Positions 30,702 to 41,096 of a stretch of 64,000 nucleotides of DNA are shown here, in pieces. The DNA lies in NCBI GenBank assembly GCA_005888735.1, contig VBBN01000034.1:29292-93291 (forward strand), read 5' to 3'. Origin of the DNA: Candidatus Bathyarchaeota archaeon. GTDB lineage: Archaea > Thermoproteota > Bathyarchaeia > 40CM-2-53-6. A model generated the notes under the pieces. That model saw only the letters and a list, made by a program, of their open reading frames with translations. It searched no databases and was not told the DNA's origin. Made by a program: the position numbers and the translations under genes. How positions within the stretch are numbered: the first letter of the stretch is position 1; each line of letters opens with the position of its first letter.

Positions 30702-31593
30702 CCTCCAGTGTAACCTCCTTCAAATGCACACTGCCGATCTTGAAACCCTGCTCCGTCAACGTTTCAACAATCTTCGGCAGCAGCAGGCGTCCAGAATTCA
30801 GGTAAACCACAACTTTGTTGTCGTCCACATGCACGTTGTGGACCTCGCTGAACTGGGTCAGTATGTCAGCGGTTAGCCCATGGCTCGACTCGACGGCAAC
30901 CTCCAAAACCTCTCCCCCCTTCTGAGTACTCTTCAACTGTTCCGGAGTTCCTGCAGCAACTAGCTTTCCCAAGTTCACGATCGCTACTCTATCGGAGAGT
31001 CTTTCGGCCTCGTCCATCATGTTCGTGGCAACGATGATTGTCGAGCCTCCGTCACGGAGTTTACGTATCATATCCCAAACCAGTAGCCGGCTCGGCACGT
31101 CAAGGAAGGCGGTTGGTTCATCGAACACCGCAATCTTCGGACGTTGACAGAGAACCTTCGCGTCTTCCACCTTTTTCCTCATCCCTCCACTCATCAACCA
31201 GGTTCGTTTGTTCCGTGCCTCCCAGAGGTCGAGGCTTCGAAGCACCTCTTCCACCCGTTTCTCACGCTGCTCTTTCGTCAGGCCGGTTGTCATTTTCAGA
31301 TGCCAGTTCAGTACGTCAAAAGCTCCAAGTATTCCGTCAACTCGGGGGTCCTGAAACGCAATTCCGATCTCTTTTCGGACCTCATTGGGCTGCTTGACAA
31401 CATCCAGACCGTCGACGGTAATCGTTCCACCTGTCGGGCGGTATACCGTTCCCATCATCAACATCAAGGTCGTTTTCCCCGCACCATTCGGACCAAGGAG
31501 GCCGAGAATCTCCTTGTCCTCAATTGTAAGAGAAAAGTCCTTGACAGCATCGACGTTTCCGAACTTCTTGCGCGCCCTGTCGAATATGATCAA
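30664..31593 (-). CDS. ABC transporter ATP-binding protein
   Basis: GLLGPNGAGKTTLMLMMGTVYRPTGG; LMSGGMRKKVEDAKVL; IAVFDEPTAFLD. Confidence 0.95.
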   Translation of the reverse strand: MIIFDRARKKFGNVDAVKDFSLTIEDKEILGLLGPNGAGKTTLMLMMGTVYRPTGGTITVDGLDVVKQPNEVRKEIGIAFQDPRVDGILGAFDVLNWHLKMTTGLTKEQREKRVEEVLRSLDLWEARNKRTWLMSGGMRKKVEDAKVLCQRPKIAVFDEPTAFLDVPSRLLVWDMIRKLRDGGSTIIVATNMMDEAERLSDRVAIVNLGKLVAAGTPEQLKSTQKGGEVLEVAVESSHGLTADILTQFSEVHNVHVDDNKVVVYLNSGRLLLPKIVETLTEQGFKIGSVHLKEVTLEDVFLTYTGQRLE

Positions 31594-31749
31594 GCCAGGA
31601 TTAGACCTTCTGGTTGGAGGTGAGGCTATGTGTCGTTCTCAGTATCACCGGAGCCGGCTCGGCGAATCGTTGAACCCGCTGATGGACGGATAAAAACCCG
31701 CTCTCCCTAGACGCTATTCTTTTTCAATAGTACACTTGGCCGTTGAACC

Positions 31750-32313
31750 ATGGAATTCGAGGAGGTCGTTAGGAAACGGCAGATGATTCGTGCTTTCAAG
31801 CCCGACCCTGTCCCGGAGAAATCTCTCACGCGAATATTGGACCTTGCTCAGCACTACCCAAGCGCCGGGTTCAGCCAAGGAGCGGCTTTCGTCGTGATTA
31901 CGGAGCCCAAGAGAGTCGCCCGAGTCAGAGAGCTAAACAGGTTGCGGGGAGACGCCCCCTTGCTGATAGTTCCATGTGTGAGCGAGAAAATTTACCATGA
32001 TAGGTACCATGAGCCTGACAAGATTCAGCCTGACGGAACCGAGATCGAGTGGCCTGTTCCCTACTGGCACTTTGACGTTGGCTGTGCCTCTCTATTGGTC
32101 CTCCTGGGAGCTGTCGACGAAGGTTTGGTCGCATATTTCGCCGGGGCATTCAGACCAGATTTGCTCAGCAAGGAGTTAGGGATTCCGGACCACTTCACGC
32201 CTGTCGGGGTAATCTCGGTCGGCTATCCTGACTATCAGAGCAATGTCCCATCGCCATCTCTAAAACGGGGGAGGCGACCCGTCAACGAGGTCGTCCGCTT
32301 CCAGCGATGGTAG
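31750..32313 (+). CDS. Nitroreductase family protein
   Basis: FEEVVRKRQMIRAFKPDPVPEKSLTRILDLAQHYPSAGFSQGAAFVVI. Confidence 0.92.
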   Translation: MEFEEVVRKRQMIRAFKPDPVPEKSLTRILDLAQHYPSAGFSQGAAFVVITEPKRVARVRELNRLRGDAPLLIVPCVSEKIYHDRYHEPDKIQPDGTEIEWPVPYWHFDVGCASLLVLLGAVDEGLVAYFAGAFRPDLLSKELGIPDHFTPVGVISVGYPDYQSNVPSPSLKRGRRPVNEVVRFQRW

Positions 32314-32391
32314 CATTTGCACCCTTGAAGTCAAGGACTTAGTGTTGGACCCTATTTTCTGGGACCTCGTCTTGTTGGCTGGTCCGAGTGT

Positions 32392-32844
32392 CTAGATATT
32401 GTCGTAGGTAGATCGGAGGTCTTTGTTCTGTTTGAGCACAGATTTCAGATTGGTGAGAAAGTATGCCCAGCCCGAGCAGGTGCCACCGTATGTCTCGATC
32501 CACGGTCTGCTGTTTCTGAAGCCCGAATGGGTCAGGTCGAGGATCGTCCCATCGTCCTTTGTCTTCAAGCGAAATGTTGCCCTAGTCATCCCGAGTGGCT
32601 TGCTCTTCCAGAACGCGGGCCATGAAAGGCTCAGGGTCCTATCCCTTGCGTAAGACAATACCTTTCCCGAATGATGGTAGCCACCGTGCCAGGTGAACGT
32701 GTAGTTTCCCCCTTTTCGCGGGGAAAGTTGGGCCGAGGCAATGAACCATCTTCTCAGCATCCGCGGCTGAGTGAGCGAAGCGAACACTTTCCCGATCGGG
32801 GTACGAATGAAATAGCGTTGCTTAACGGTTAGAGTCTTGGCCAT
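32392..32844 (-). CDS. SRPBCC/AHSA1 domain protein
   Basis: RYFIRTPIGKVFASLTQPRMLRRWFIASAQLSPRKGGNYTFTW. Confidence 0.85.
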   Translation of the reverse strand: MAKTLTVKQRYFIRTPIGKVFASLTQPRMLRRWFIASAQLSPRKGGNYTFTWHGGYHHSGKVLSYARDRTLSLSWPAFWKSKPLGMTRATFRLKTKDDGTILDLTHSGFRNSRPWIETYGGTCSGWAYFLTNLKSVLKQNKDLRSTYDNI

Positions 32845-32973
32845 GCGTGGGTCTATTCAGGGAATTGCGTGAATAAAGCTTGCTAATCGATTCCGGTACA
32901 TAATTACGCTCTCAGCCCGCGTTAACGATTCAACTTATTAACAAGCTAGCCGAATTCAGTCTATGAGCATTCG

Positions 32974-34494
32974 ATGAGAATCATCAGGTTCTCTCCGTTC
33001 CTTATCATCTTTCTCGCTGCACTCACAGTCTCACCCGCGACCGCGGCCCCCTCGCTGGGCCTCGGGAGCACCGCTTCCTACGAGTTGAATGCGACTCTTA
33101 CCAGGTTCGACAACTGCACCTCAACAAACTTGACGATTGCAGCTCTGGCCTGTGGGACGACCCTTCCCATTCAAACGGGTGCCTTCGTCTCGACTAATGA
33201 TGATGGTCGATGTTCTCCCGCACCTGACCCCGCGTGCCAGTTTAGTCCAATCAATGTAACGATAATCGTTTCAGGGACAGTTTCATGGCGCAACTTTGGA
33301 AGCCTAACGCATACCGTCACCTCTGACACAGGGGCCTTCGACTTCACTCTCCCGCGAAACAATTTCACATTCACTTCTCCTCAATTCACGTTCAAGTCCG
33401 CCGGGAATTTCAGCTACCATTGTAACTTCCATCCTTGGATGAAAGGAGAGGTTGACGTTGTCCAGTCAACTCCACTGCCGGCAACGATTCAGAGCTACAG
33501 CCTGAACGGCCCCGTCAATTGGAACATAGTGGGGTTGGACGACAAGGCGCAACTAGAAGTGAGCAACAAGCTCACATTCTACAATTCCTCTGCCACTCCA
33601 CCGGAGAGACTTTACAACCAATCCAGCGTTACGGGTGAGACGGTCGAACTCTCAACCAGAAAGGAGTCGTCGCCCGGTTTGAACCCGCTTACGTTCCTCT
33701 ACAGCCTACCGTTTCCGAACCAAGGACCGTTCCAATTTGGACCTGGCTTCGGCTATCCATACTTTTACCCGCCGCCAGAGTACTACACGGTCTGGTGGGT
33801 GAACGGCCCGCTGAAGCTTGGGTCCACCGTGGAAATCCTAACCGTACAGGCTGCGGTTCGTGGAGCTAACTCAGTTAATTTAGGTACTGGTCTTGGACCA
33901 CATGATGCTTGGACAGTTTCCTTCGAGAATCGGGATGCGTTCAATCAGACAAAACCCTCTTCCCAGTTCAGCTATTACTGCTACAATCGGTTCCCCTACC
34001 CCTATTCCGGAATAGCAGTGTTCAACCAGGGTCCGATATGCTACACAAGCGGTTCGAGCAACGTACTTTCACTCAAACTGGACTACGGAAAACAGTCTGA
34101 CCTTCTGTTCAACGTAGACGCGACGATTGACACGTACACCCAGACGACAACACTCTATCCCGCCGGCTCATTCATCTACGGGCAGTTCTACGGCCCCGGG
34201 ATAGTAGTGTCCTCGCCAGTGAACGTTGTCAGAACATCAAGGTCCACCACTTCCGTGAATCTGAAGCTCGCATCCACAAGTCTTGACCTTTCCAGCCGGA
34301 CAATTCCACCGCCCACCACAGATACCGGAAACCCAACCAGTAACACAATCCGGTCGATCGCCGCGTTATGGATGTATGGAGCGGTCAGCGCTTTCGCAGC
34401 AGGACTAGTAGGAGCAGGCGTCTGGGTGGTCTTGAGAGCACGCAGAAAGAATCAGCCCGTCCAAGGTTTCCAGCCGCCTCCAAGCGCTGCCTAG
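32974..34494 (+). CDS. Secreted cupredoxin-domain protein with C-terminal TM anchor
   Basis: Signal peptide; TVSWRNFGSLTHTVTSDTGAFDF...FKSAGNFSYHCNFHPWMKGEVDV; C-terminal TM then RARRKNQ. Confidence 0.85.
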   Translation: MRIIRFSPFLIIFLAALTVSPATAAPSLGLGSTASYELNATLTRFDNCTSTNLTIAALACGTTLPIQTGAFVSTNDDGRCSPAPDPACQFSPINVTIIVSGTVSWRNFGSLTHTVTSDTGAFDFTLPRNNFTFTSPQFTFKSAGNFSYHCNFHPWMKGEVDVVQSTPLPATIQSYSLNGPVNWNIVGLDDKAQLEVSNKLTFYNSSATPPERLYNQSSVTGETVELSTRKESSPGLNPLTFLYSLPFPNQGPFQFGPGFGYPYFYPPPEYYTVWWVNGPLKLGSTVEILTVQAAVRGANSVNLGTGLGPHDAWTVSFENRDAFNQTKPSSQFSYYCYNRFPYPYSGIAVFNQGPICYTSGSSNVLSLKLDYGKQSDLLFNVDATIDTYTQTTTLYPAGSFIYGQFYGPGIVVSSPVNVVRTSRSTTSVNLKLASTSLDLSSRTIPPPTTDTGNPTSNTIRSIAALWMYGAVSAFAAGLVGAGVWVVLRARRKNQPVQGFQPPPSAA

Positions 34495-34526
34495 TTTTAG
34501 ACTTCCACAATTTCTTCTATCGAAGC

Positions 34527-35222
34527 CTATTGAAGGTCATAGTATAATCTTCGATTCGTCTTACCCTTGTTCTCCAGCTTGAGAAGCTGAATCGTTCCGA
34601 TCTCGCTCAGCTTCTGGACGTGAAGTCCACCATCAGCTTGTTTGTCTATCCCCTCTATCTCGACGATTCGAAGCTGCTTCTCCGCGGGTGGAAAAGCCTC
34701 CGCGAGCTTTACCAGTTCAGGACGTTTCAGCGCTTCCTCGCGCTCCATGAAATATGTCTTGACAGCCGCGTCTTTCTGGATGAGACTGTTCGCTTCTTGG
34801 ACGAATCCTTCAATTTGGGCCCTATCGAAGGCTTCCAGGTTGAAGTCCATTCTTGAACGGTCAACGTCGATCTGGTTGCCTGTTATGCGGGCGTTCACTT
34901 TGGTGTAGAGTATAGCGCTGAGCAGGTGTCCAGCGGTGTGCATTCGCATCAGCCGGTGTCTTCTCTCCCAGTCCAACTCTCCGTGGACACTCTGTCCTTT
35001 CCCGAAACTCGGAACGAACGTGAGTGAATGGAGGATCTTGTCCTCTGACCTAATCGTTTCGACGACACTGGTCCCGCCTAAAGTTCCAATGTCGCAGGAG
35101 ACCCCTCCTCCTCTGGGATAGAATAGTGTCCGGTCTAGCACAACGTTGTTGCCGTCCAGCTCCTCGACCGTTGCGGTGAACTTGCGCGAGTACGGCTCGT
35201 CCCAGTACAGCTTCCGAGTCAA
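34527..35222 (-). CDS. alaX: Alanyl-tRNA editing protein AlaX
   Basis: VVLDRTLFYPRGGGVSCDIG...HTAGHLLSAIL...GGLHVQKLSEIGTIQLLKLENKGKTNRRLYY. Confidence 0.9.
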   Translation of the reverse strand: MTRKLYWDEPYSRKFTATVEELDGNNVVLDRTLFYPRGGGVSCDIGTLGGTSVVETIRSEDKILHSLTFVPSFGKGQSVHGELDWERRHRLMRMHTAGHLLSAILYTKVNARITGNQIDVDRSRMDFNLEAFDRAQIEGFVQEANSLIQKDAAVKTYFMEREEALKRPELVKLAEAFPPAEKQLRIVEIEGIDKQADGGLHVQKLSEIGTIQLLKLENKGKTNRRLYYDLQ

Positions 35223-35237
35223 GAGAAGACCGCTCTG

Positions 35238-36062
35238 TTAGCGTGCGCTCATCTTTGCGAGAACGGGCTCGCTGGTTTTCTTAGCTTCCTCGAAAACCTC
35301 CTTGGCTTCCCGCACCGAGGCCTCCTCGTGGACTATCTCTCGGATCGCCCGGATCATCGCCACCGGATGGTCTGATTGCCATATGTTGCGCCCCATGTCA
35401 ACACCGACCGCTCCTTGCCCAATTGCATCATGGGCCAGCTGGAAAGCGTCCATCTCCGTCTCGAGTTTAGGCCCACCTGCCACAACTAGAGGGACCGGAC
35501 ATCCCCTGACAACTTTCTCGAAATCGTCACAGTAGTAAGTCTTGACAAAGTGCGCGCCAATCTCAGCAGCTACCCGGCAGGACAAGGCCAGGTACCGAGA
35601 GTCCCGTTTCTCAAGCTCCTTTCCAACCGCCGTAACGGCTAGTACTGGGATGCCATAATCCTCAGCGTCGCTGACAAGCTTGCCCAGATTCGTGAGAGTC
35701 TGATGTTCATGTTCGGAGCCGACGAAGATTGACATCGCAACGGCGGCAATGTTGAGCCGGATTGCGGCTCGAATCGAAGTTGTTAACTGCTCGTTCGTCA
35801 GGTCCTTTCCGACGATACTTGCTCCCCCGGAGACTCTGAGCACTATCGGCACGCTTGCTTTCGGGTCTACGGAGGTCCTCAGCACTCCACGTGTAAGCAT
35901 GAGCGCGTCTGCGTAAGGTAGGAGGGGCTCAATGGTTTTACGCGGCTCTTCCAGTCTATGGGTTGGACCCATGAAATACCCATGGTCGACCGCTAACATT
36001 ACCGACCGGCCGGTTTCTGGTTTGATGATTCTAGACAGACGGTTTTCGATTCCCCAGTCCAA
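35238..36062 (-). CDS. LsrF/DhnA-type class I aldolase family protein
   Basis: SVMLAVDHGYFMGPTHRLEEPRKTIEPLLPYADALMLTRGVLR...HFVKTYYCDDFEKVVRGCPVPLVVAGGPK. Confidence 0.88.
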   Translation of the reverse strand: MDWGIENRLSRIIKPETGRSVMLAVDHGYFMGPTHRLEEPRKTIEPLLPYADALMLTRGVLRTSVDPKASVPIVLRVSGGASIVGKDLTNEQLTTSIRAAIRLNIAAVAMSIFVGSEHEHQTLTNLGKLVSDAEDYGIPVLAVTAVGKELEKRDSRYLALSCRVAAEIGAHFVKTYYCDDFEKVVRGCPVPLVVAGGPKLETEMDAFQLAHDAIGQGAVGVDMGRNIWQSDHPVAMIRAIREIVHEEASVREAKEVFEEAKKTSEPVLAKMSAR

Positions 36063-36151
36063 CGTTCAACGCGCCTAGGCTGAAGGGTCGGAATATTATG
36101 GTTTTAACTCGTCGGAGACGCCGGACTGAACGCAGACGTATCGTCTAGACC

Positions 36152-37138
36152 GTGATGAGCGGTGACAGAATTCCTAAATCCGCTACCGGCCCGGTTCGCT
36201 CGGACCTAGACAGTTCTGCACTGTTTGGAGCAAGGATTCGAATGATTCGACATGGATGGGCATATTTTGAGGACTATCCGTTCCAGGAACGGTTTCTCCG
36301 CCTCGACGGGCTCGAAATCCACTATGTGGACGAGGGATATGGAGGTCGGACTGTCTTGATGGTCCACGGAAACCCAGCTTGGTCTTACATTTGGAGAAGG
36401 CTGATTCCCCGAGTGTCAGCAGAGTACAGGGTCTTGGCATTTGACCTGATGGGATTTGGCAAATCCGACAAACCACACCCGGGACTCCACGATTTTCCTC
36501 ACCATGCGAGAATAGTCTCAGGGTTCATCGAATCCCTTGGCCTTCGCAACATCACTCTGGTTGCGCATGATTGGGGTGCGACCTTTGCAATGCAATACGT
36601 CGTGCGCCACCCGGCCAATGTATCAGGACTGGTCCTGATGAACACTTTTCTAACGACTGATTTTCGCATTCCGCCCGCCGCAGCGGCGAAGATTTCGCCC
36701 GCCACCATAAAGAGCTCTTGTCTTCATCCTGAGAATATTTCAGACTCGGCGATGGAGGCGTACTGGTCACCGTTCCCGGACGACGATGCGAAAAAATCCT
36801 ACCAGGCGTTCGCTCGAATGTTCCCGGACAGTCTGACCCACCCTAGCTACAAGCCGATGAAGGAAATCGAACAAGCACTACCAAATCTGAAGATTCCAAC
36901 GTCCATCATCTGGGGAACAGCACACGGGGGAGCTGCCTATGCGGAAAAGCTTGCGAAGACTATTCCCGGCGCCAAGCTTCACCCTGTCAACGCGGGCCAT
37001 TTCGTCCAAGAGGACACTCCTGCAGAGGTTGAGAAGCTCGTCATTGATAGTCTAGATGGAACGGCAATCGCTGGACTAGAGAATGAATTAAATCCCTCCA
37101 GCTCTAGCAAGCCTGGACGGGTAGACCTTGAAAGCTGA
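36152..37138 (+). CDS. Haloalkane dehalogenase-like alpha/beta hydrolase
   Basis: YPFQERFLRLDGLEIHYVDEGYGGRTVLMVHGNPAWSYIWRRLIP...LVAHDWGATFAMQYV. Confidence 0.9.
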   Translation: MMSGDRIPKSATGPVRSDLDSSALFGARIRMIRHGWAYFEDYPFQERFLRLDGLEIHYVDEGYGGRTVLMVHGNPAWSYIWRRLIPRVSAEYRVLAFDLMGFGKSDKPHPGLHDFPHHARIVSGFIESLGLRNITLVAHDWGATFAMQYVVRHPANVSGLVLMNTFLTTDFRIPPAAAAKISPATIKSSCLHPENISDSAMEAYWSPFPDDDAKKSYQAFARMFPDSLTHPSYKPMKEIEQALPNLKIPTSIIWGTAHGGAAYAEKLAKTIPGAKLHPVNAGHFVQEDTPAEVEKLVIDSLDGTAIAGLENELNPSSSSKPGRVDLES

Positions 37139-38216
37139 ACCCCTTCCCATCGAAGGAATAGATTATGTTGAATTATATGTAGGGAATGCAAAGCAGGCCG
37201 CATACTTTTACCAGAACGGTTTCGGCTTCGCTCCTTCCGCCTACAGCGGCCCAGAGACAGGGGTCAAGGACAGAACATCGTATCTGATGCAGCAGGGCGA
37301 CATTCGCCTACTGCTCACCTCAGCGCTCTCACCAGACCATCCGATTGCCCGCTACGTGATCACCCATGGGGACGGAGTCGCGGACATTGCGCTCCGAGTC
37401 AAAGACGTCGATTGGACCTACAAGGAAGCGGTCAAAAGGGGAGCGAGGGGAGTGAGGAATCCCTCGATTCTAAAGGACGACCATGGCGTGATTAGGGGCG
37501 CTGCGATCGCTGCTTACGGGGACACAGTTCACACTTTCATCGAACGGCATGAGTACAAGGGAGCTTTCGCTCCAGGTTTTGTGGCGTCCAAGGGGAACGC
37601 CGACCCTGTCGGACTGAAACGGGTCGACCATGTTGTGGCGAACGTCGAGGAGGGAAAGATGGACTATTGGGTCGAGTTCTACGGGAAGGTCTTCGGATTC
37701 ACCCAACTCATCAGCTTCGACGACAAAGACATCAGCACAGAATATTCCGCCCTCCGCTCGAAGGTCGTGAAGAACCCGACCGGCACCGTGAAGTTTCCGA
37801 TAAACGAACCGGCCACAGGAAGGCGCAAATCGCAGATTCAGGAATACTTGGATTACTTCAAAGGCGCGGGAGTCCAGCATCTCGCAATCTCTACCGATGA
37901 CCTCATTGCGACCGTTTCGCGCTTGCAGGGGCGGGGTATCGAGTTTCTCAACACCCCTGAATCGTACTATGACGGGTTGGCGAAGCGGGTCGGCGGCATG
38001 TCTGAGAAGATTGAGGATTTGAAGAAGCTCAGGATCCTAGTCGACAAGGATGACAAAGGGTACATGTTGCAGATATTCACCAAGCCCCTACAGGACCGGC
38101 CGACACTCTTCTTCGAGCTGATTCAGCGGAAGGGAAGCGAGTCGTTCGGTAAGGGCAACTTCAAGGCGCTCTTCGAGTCTATCGAAGCGGAACAAGCCAG
38201 GCGTGGAAACCTCTAG
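37128..38216 (+). CDS. hppD: 4-hydroxyphenylpyruvate dioxygenase
   Basis: GIDYVELYVGNAKQAAYFYQNGFGFAPSAYSGPETGVKDRTSYLMQQGDIRLLLTS...RVDHVVANVEEGKMDYWVEFYGKVFGF...GVQHLAISTDDLIATV. Confidence 0.95.
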   Translation: MKAEPLPIEGIDYVELYVGNAKQAAYFYQNGFGFAPSAYSGPETGVKDRTSYLMQQGDIRLLLTSALSPDHPIARYVITHGDGVADIALRVKDVDWTYKEAVKRGARGVRNPSILKDDHGVIRGAAIAAYGDTVHTFIERHEYKGAFAPGFVASKGNADPVGLKRVDHVVANVEEGKMDYWVEFYGKVFGFTQLISFDDKDISTEYSALRSKVVKNPTGTVKFPINEPATGRRKSQIQEYLDYFKGAGVQHLAISTDDLIATVSRLQGRGIEFLNTPESYYDGLAKRVGGMSEKIEDLKKLRILVDKDDKGYMLQIFTKPLQDRPTLFFELIQRKGSESFGKGNFKALFESIEAEQARRGNL

Positions 38217-38222
38217 CCTCAG

Positions 38223-39224
38223 TTGAAACTGGTCACCTACAGCGACAAAAAGAGACAGGAGAATACTCACGCTGGGATTCTCTGGGGAAACTGGATCCTC
38301 GACGCGCAGGATATAGGAAAGATAGCAACTAGCCTTCAAGTCAAGGTTCCGCCGACAATCCGGAAGCTATCGAAGACTCCGACTCTCCTCGAGCTCCTCG
38401 CAAGGGGCCCGCGACCGCTTGACGACCTCCGAAACCTTTCCTGGCGGGTTTTCAACAGGTCCGAGCTGGGAAACAAACGCTTCCTCAAAAGCGTAGAATC
38501 CGTCAAGCTTCACGCTCCTATTCCAAAGCCTCCAACCTTGAGAGACTTTTACTCGTTCGAAGACCATGTGAAGACTGCGCGGGCCAAGCGGGGCCAGGAG
38601 ATTCCCTCGGAGTGGTATGAGTTTCCTGCTTTCTATTATTCTAACCCAACGGTCGTGTATGGTCCGGATGATGATGTTCCGGCGCCGAGCTATACGAAGA
38701 TGTTGGATTTCGAGCTGGAAGTTGCCGCTGTGGTCGGCAAGCCCGGGAAGAATATTCCTGAGGCTGAAGCGGAGGCCTACATCCTCGGCTATACAATCAT
38801 GAACGATTGGAGCGCGCGCGACGTGCAGGCGAAAGAGATGAAGATTGGCCTGGGCCCGGCTAAGGCGAAGGATTTCGCGACGTCGCTGGGGCCATGGCTT
38901 GTAACGGCGGATGAGCTTGAGGACAGACGGGCTGGTCCTGGATTGTTTCATCTCAAAATGATGGCGAGGGTCAACGGGAAACCGCTTTCGCAGGGGAACA
39001 TGGACAAGATGCACTGGTCTTTCCCCCAGATGATTGCGAGGGCGTCGCAGTCCGTCCAGCTGAACCCTGGTGAAGTGTTTGGATCAGGGACGGTCGGCTC
39101 AGGGAGTATTCTAGAGCTTAGGGAGGTGAAGCAGAAGTGGCTGCAACCGGGTGACGTTGTCGAGCTCGAGATTGAGAGGCTTGGAGTGTTGAGAAACAGA
39201 ATAGTCAAGCAGAAAGATAATTGA
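38223..39224 (+). CDS. Fumarylacetoacetate hydrolase family protein
   Basis: RDFYSFEDHVKTAR...EWYEFPAFYYSNPTVVYGPDDDVPAPSYTKMLDFELEVAAVVGKPGKNIPEAEAEAYILGYTIMNDWSARDVQ. Confidence 0.95.
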   Translation: MKLVTYSDKKRQENTHAGILWGNWILDAQDIGKIATSLQVKVPPTIRKLSKTPTLLELLARGPRPLDDLRNLSWRVFNRSELGNKRFLKSVESVKLHAPIPKPPTLRDFYSFEDHVKTARAKRGQEIPSEWYEFPAFYYSNPTVVYGPDDDVPAPSYTKMLDFELEVAAVVGKPGKNIPEAEAEAYILGYTIMNDWSARDVQAKEMKIGLGPAKAKDFATSLGPWLVTADELEDRRAGPGLFHLKMMARVNGKPLSQGNMDKMHWSFPQMIARASQSVQLNPGEVFGSGTVGSGSILELREVKQKWLQPGDVVELEIERLGVLRNRIVKQKDN

Positions 39225-39278
39225 CTTAGATAGTATTATTAGCGAGTTCGAAGCAAGTCCCGTATAGGGATAGTCGAG

Positions 39279-40595
39279 ATGCGAGACCTCACCGGCCTCG
39301 AGTACCTTCTGAACGACCCGAGCATTGAACGCTGGCTAAGAAAAAGACCTGAGCTTACTCGATACTACTATCTGAAACGGTTTGACAAGTTCCTCTCATT
39401 CATCGGACCGGAACTTGGAGTAAAGGAACCCAAGGAGTTTCTTGCCTGGGCCAAGTCACGCACAGACAGCCTAGATGTTCTCGACATTGTAGAGAAGTTC
39501 GGGGAGAGCCAGTCGAAATACTCTCAGCGATTCGCTCAGGCTGTTGTCAGAAGTTATCTTAAACGAAATGGATATGCGAACCTGGGCACTATGACAGGGC
39601 GAGCAATCCACAAGGACATTCATCCGGAATACAAGCGGGAAGAAGTCATAGAGTTACTTGGGTTTCTTGACGACAAGATTCAGAAGCTCTACGTCTATTT
39701 TGCAAAGGATTCTGGACTCAGAGCTGCTGACATTCTTTCGCTAAGATACGGTCACGTCAAGGATGATTTTGAGGGTGAAAAGGGTTTCGTTCACATCGCC
39801 TTCGAGCCCCAATTCTATGAGCGTCGAAAAGCCTCAGGAATCACGTTCATCGGTCCTAACGCGGTCAAACTTCTCAGGGAACTTGTCAAAGCCGGAAAGA
39901 TTCGTGCCGAGTGTTCGTGCATACCAAGCAAAAACAAGGCGGTTCTTCACGAATGCCCGTTGATTTTCCCCTTCAAGTATCCCACCATAAATGTCGGTCT
40001 CAGGCTGGCGAGAAACAAGGCCGGACTGGACGCTCGAATTCAACCCAGTCACGGATTGCGCAAATTCTTCACGAATAGTCTAAGTCGAGTGGGTATGGAT
40101 CATCATCGAAAGCTACAGCTGGAAGGGCATTCGCTCGGTGTAGAATGGTCCTATACGGCCCAGGACATCGAAGAGTTACGCAAACTGTACCAGCAGGCCT
40201 ACCAGTTCCTAGACCTCTCCGAAGAAGCGGCCGCTGACAGCCGGCTTAAAGAACTAGAGAAGAGCCTGGCGGAGAAGACTCAGCATATCGAGGCTTTGAA
40301 AGCTGAGCTCGAAAAACGAGTTACCTTCCTCGAACACAAGAACAAAGAACTCATGGTCTACCATCTCGCAGGCGACGCTATCATACCGCTCGTGAAACTG
40401 GAGGACCTGCAGAGGATTCGCACAGAAGACCTCGAAGAAGCCCTGATGCAGTTTGTTCGCGCAAGAGCCCGAGAAGCGAGAAAGGGTCCAATCGACCCTG
40501 CCCTACAAGAGCTGGCACGTCAGATAGGCAAACGTGTCGGGGACCGGCGTAGAGAAGCCGAGACCAGACACGAACACTCGTTTGGATCAGAATGA
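39279..40595 (+). CDS. Tyrosine recombinase/integrase-like protein with coiled-coil C-terminus
   Basis: DSGLRAADILSLRYGHV (R), PSHGLRKFFTNSLSRVGMD (HxLR), LEGHSLGVEWSYT (H..Y); long Glu/Lys coiled coil after the catalytic region. Confidence 0.8.
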   Translation: MRDLTGLEYLLNDPSIERWLRKRPELTRYYYLKRFDKFLSFIGPELGVKEPKEFLAWAKSRTDSLDVLDIVEKFGESQSKYSQRFAQAVVRSYLKRNGYANLGTMTGRAIHKDIHPEYKREEVIELLGFLDDKIQKLYVYFAKDSGLRAADILSLRYGHVKDDFEGEKGFVHIAFEPQFYERRKASGITFIGPNAVKLLRELVKAGKIRAECSCIPSKNKAVLHECPLIFPFKYPTINVGLRLARNKAGLDARIQPSHGLRKFFTNSLSRVGMDHHRKLQLEGHSLGVEWSYTAQDIEELRKLYQQAYQFLDLSEEAAADSRLKELEKSLAEKTQHIEALKAELEKRVTFLEHKNKELMVYHLAGDAIIPLVKLEDLQRIRTEDLEEALMQFVRARAREARKGPIDPALQELARQIGKRVGDRRREAETRHEHSFGSE

Positions 40596-40614
40596 CCATT
40601 CTGAACGAGTGTTC
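40572..40614 (+). terminator. Long hairpin spanning the integrase stop codon
   Basis: GAACACTCGTT-(TGGAT bulge)-CAGAAT-gacc-ATTCTG-AACGAGTGTTC: 17 paired bp. Confidence 0.5.
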
Positions 40615-41096
40615 ACACACTCTGGACTGTCCGAGAAAGCTACAGACTGTACTGTTCCATCGTCAAGTCTCGAGAGAGGAACTCCGCGTGGTTCAGAATC
40701 AGATTGTTACAGCTGAGACTCAATTGAAAAAGCTGAAGGGCTGAACGTAAAGAACGGGCGAACCTTCTCTTCCGAACTTCGCCTCCATTATGTAGCCTTC
40801 GTTATGAAGGGAGCGAACCGCAACAGCCCACTTGCTTTCCACGAAACTCATTATAGCTATCTATTGCAGCTGCCAACGAAGCCCAACTCTGGTCAGCTCG
40901 CGAAGTCTCTCAGAAAGGGCTTACGATACAATTGGTCAAGTCGTTCTATCATTCTATCTCTTTGTTCCCGACACAGAGGCACAAACGCTTCGAAGCCTAG
41001 TCCTCGGTTTGACTTGAAGAGACCTTCTGGAAGCGGTCTCGTCCAGCCTCTTTAGGGGGCAGCGGACAGGTTACCGAAGCACTCCGTCGCGCCTAC

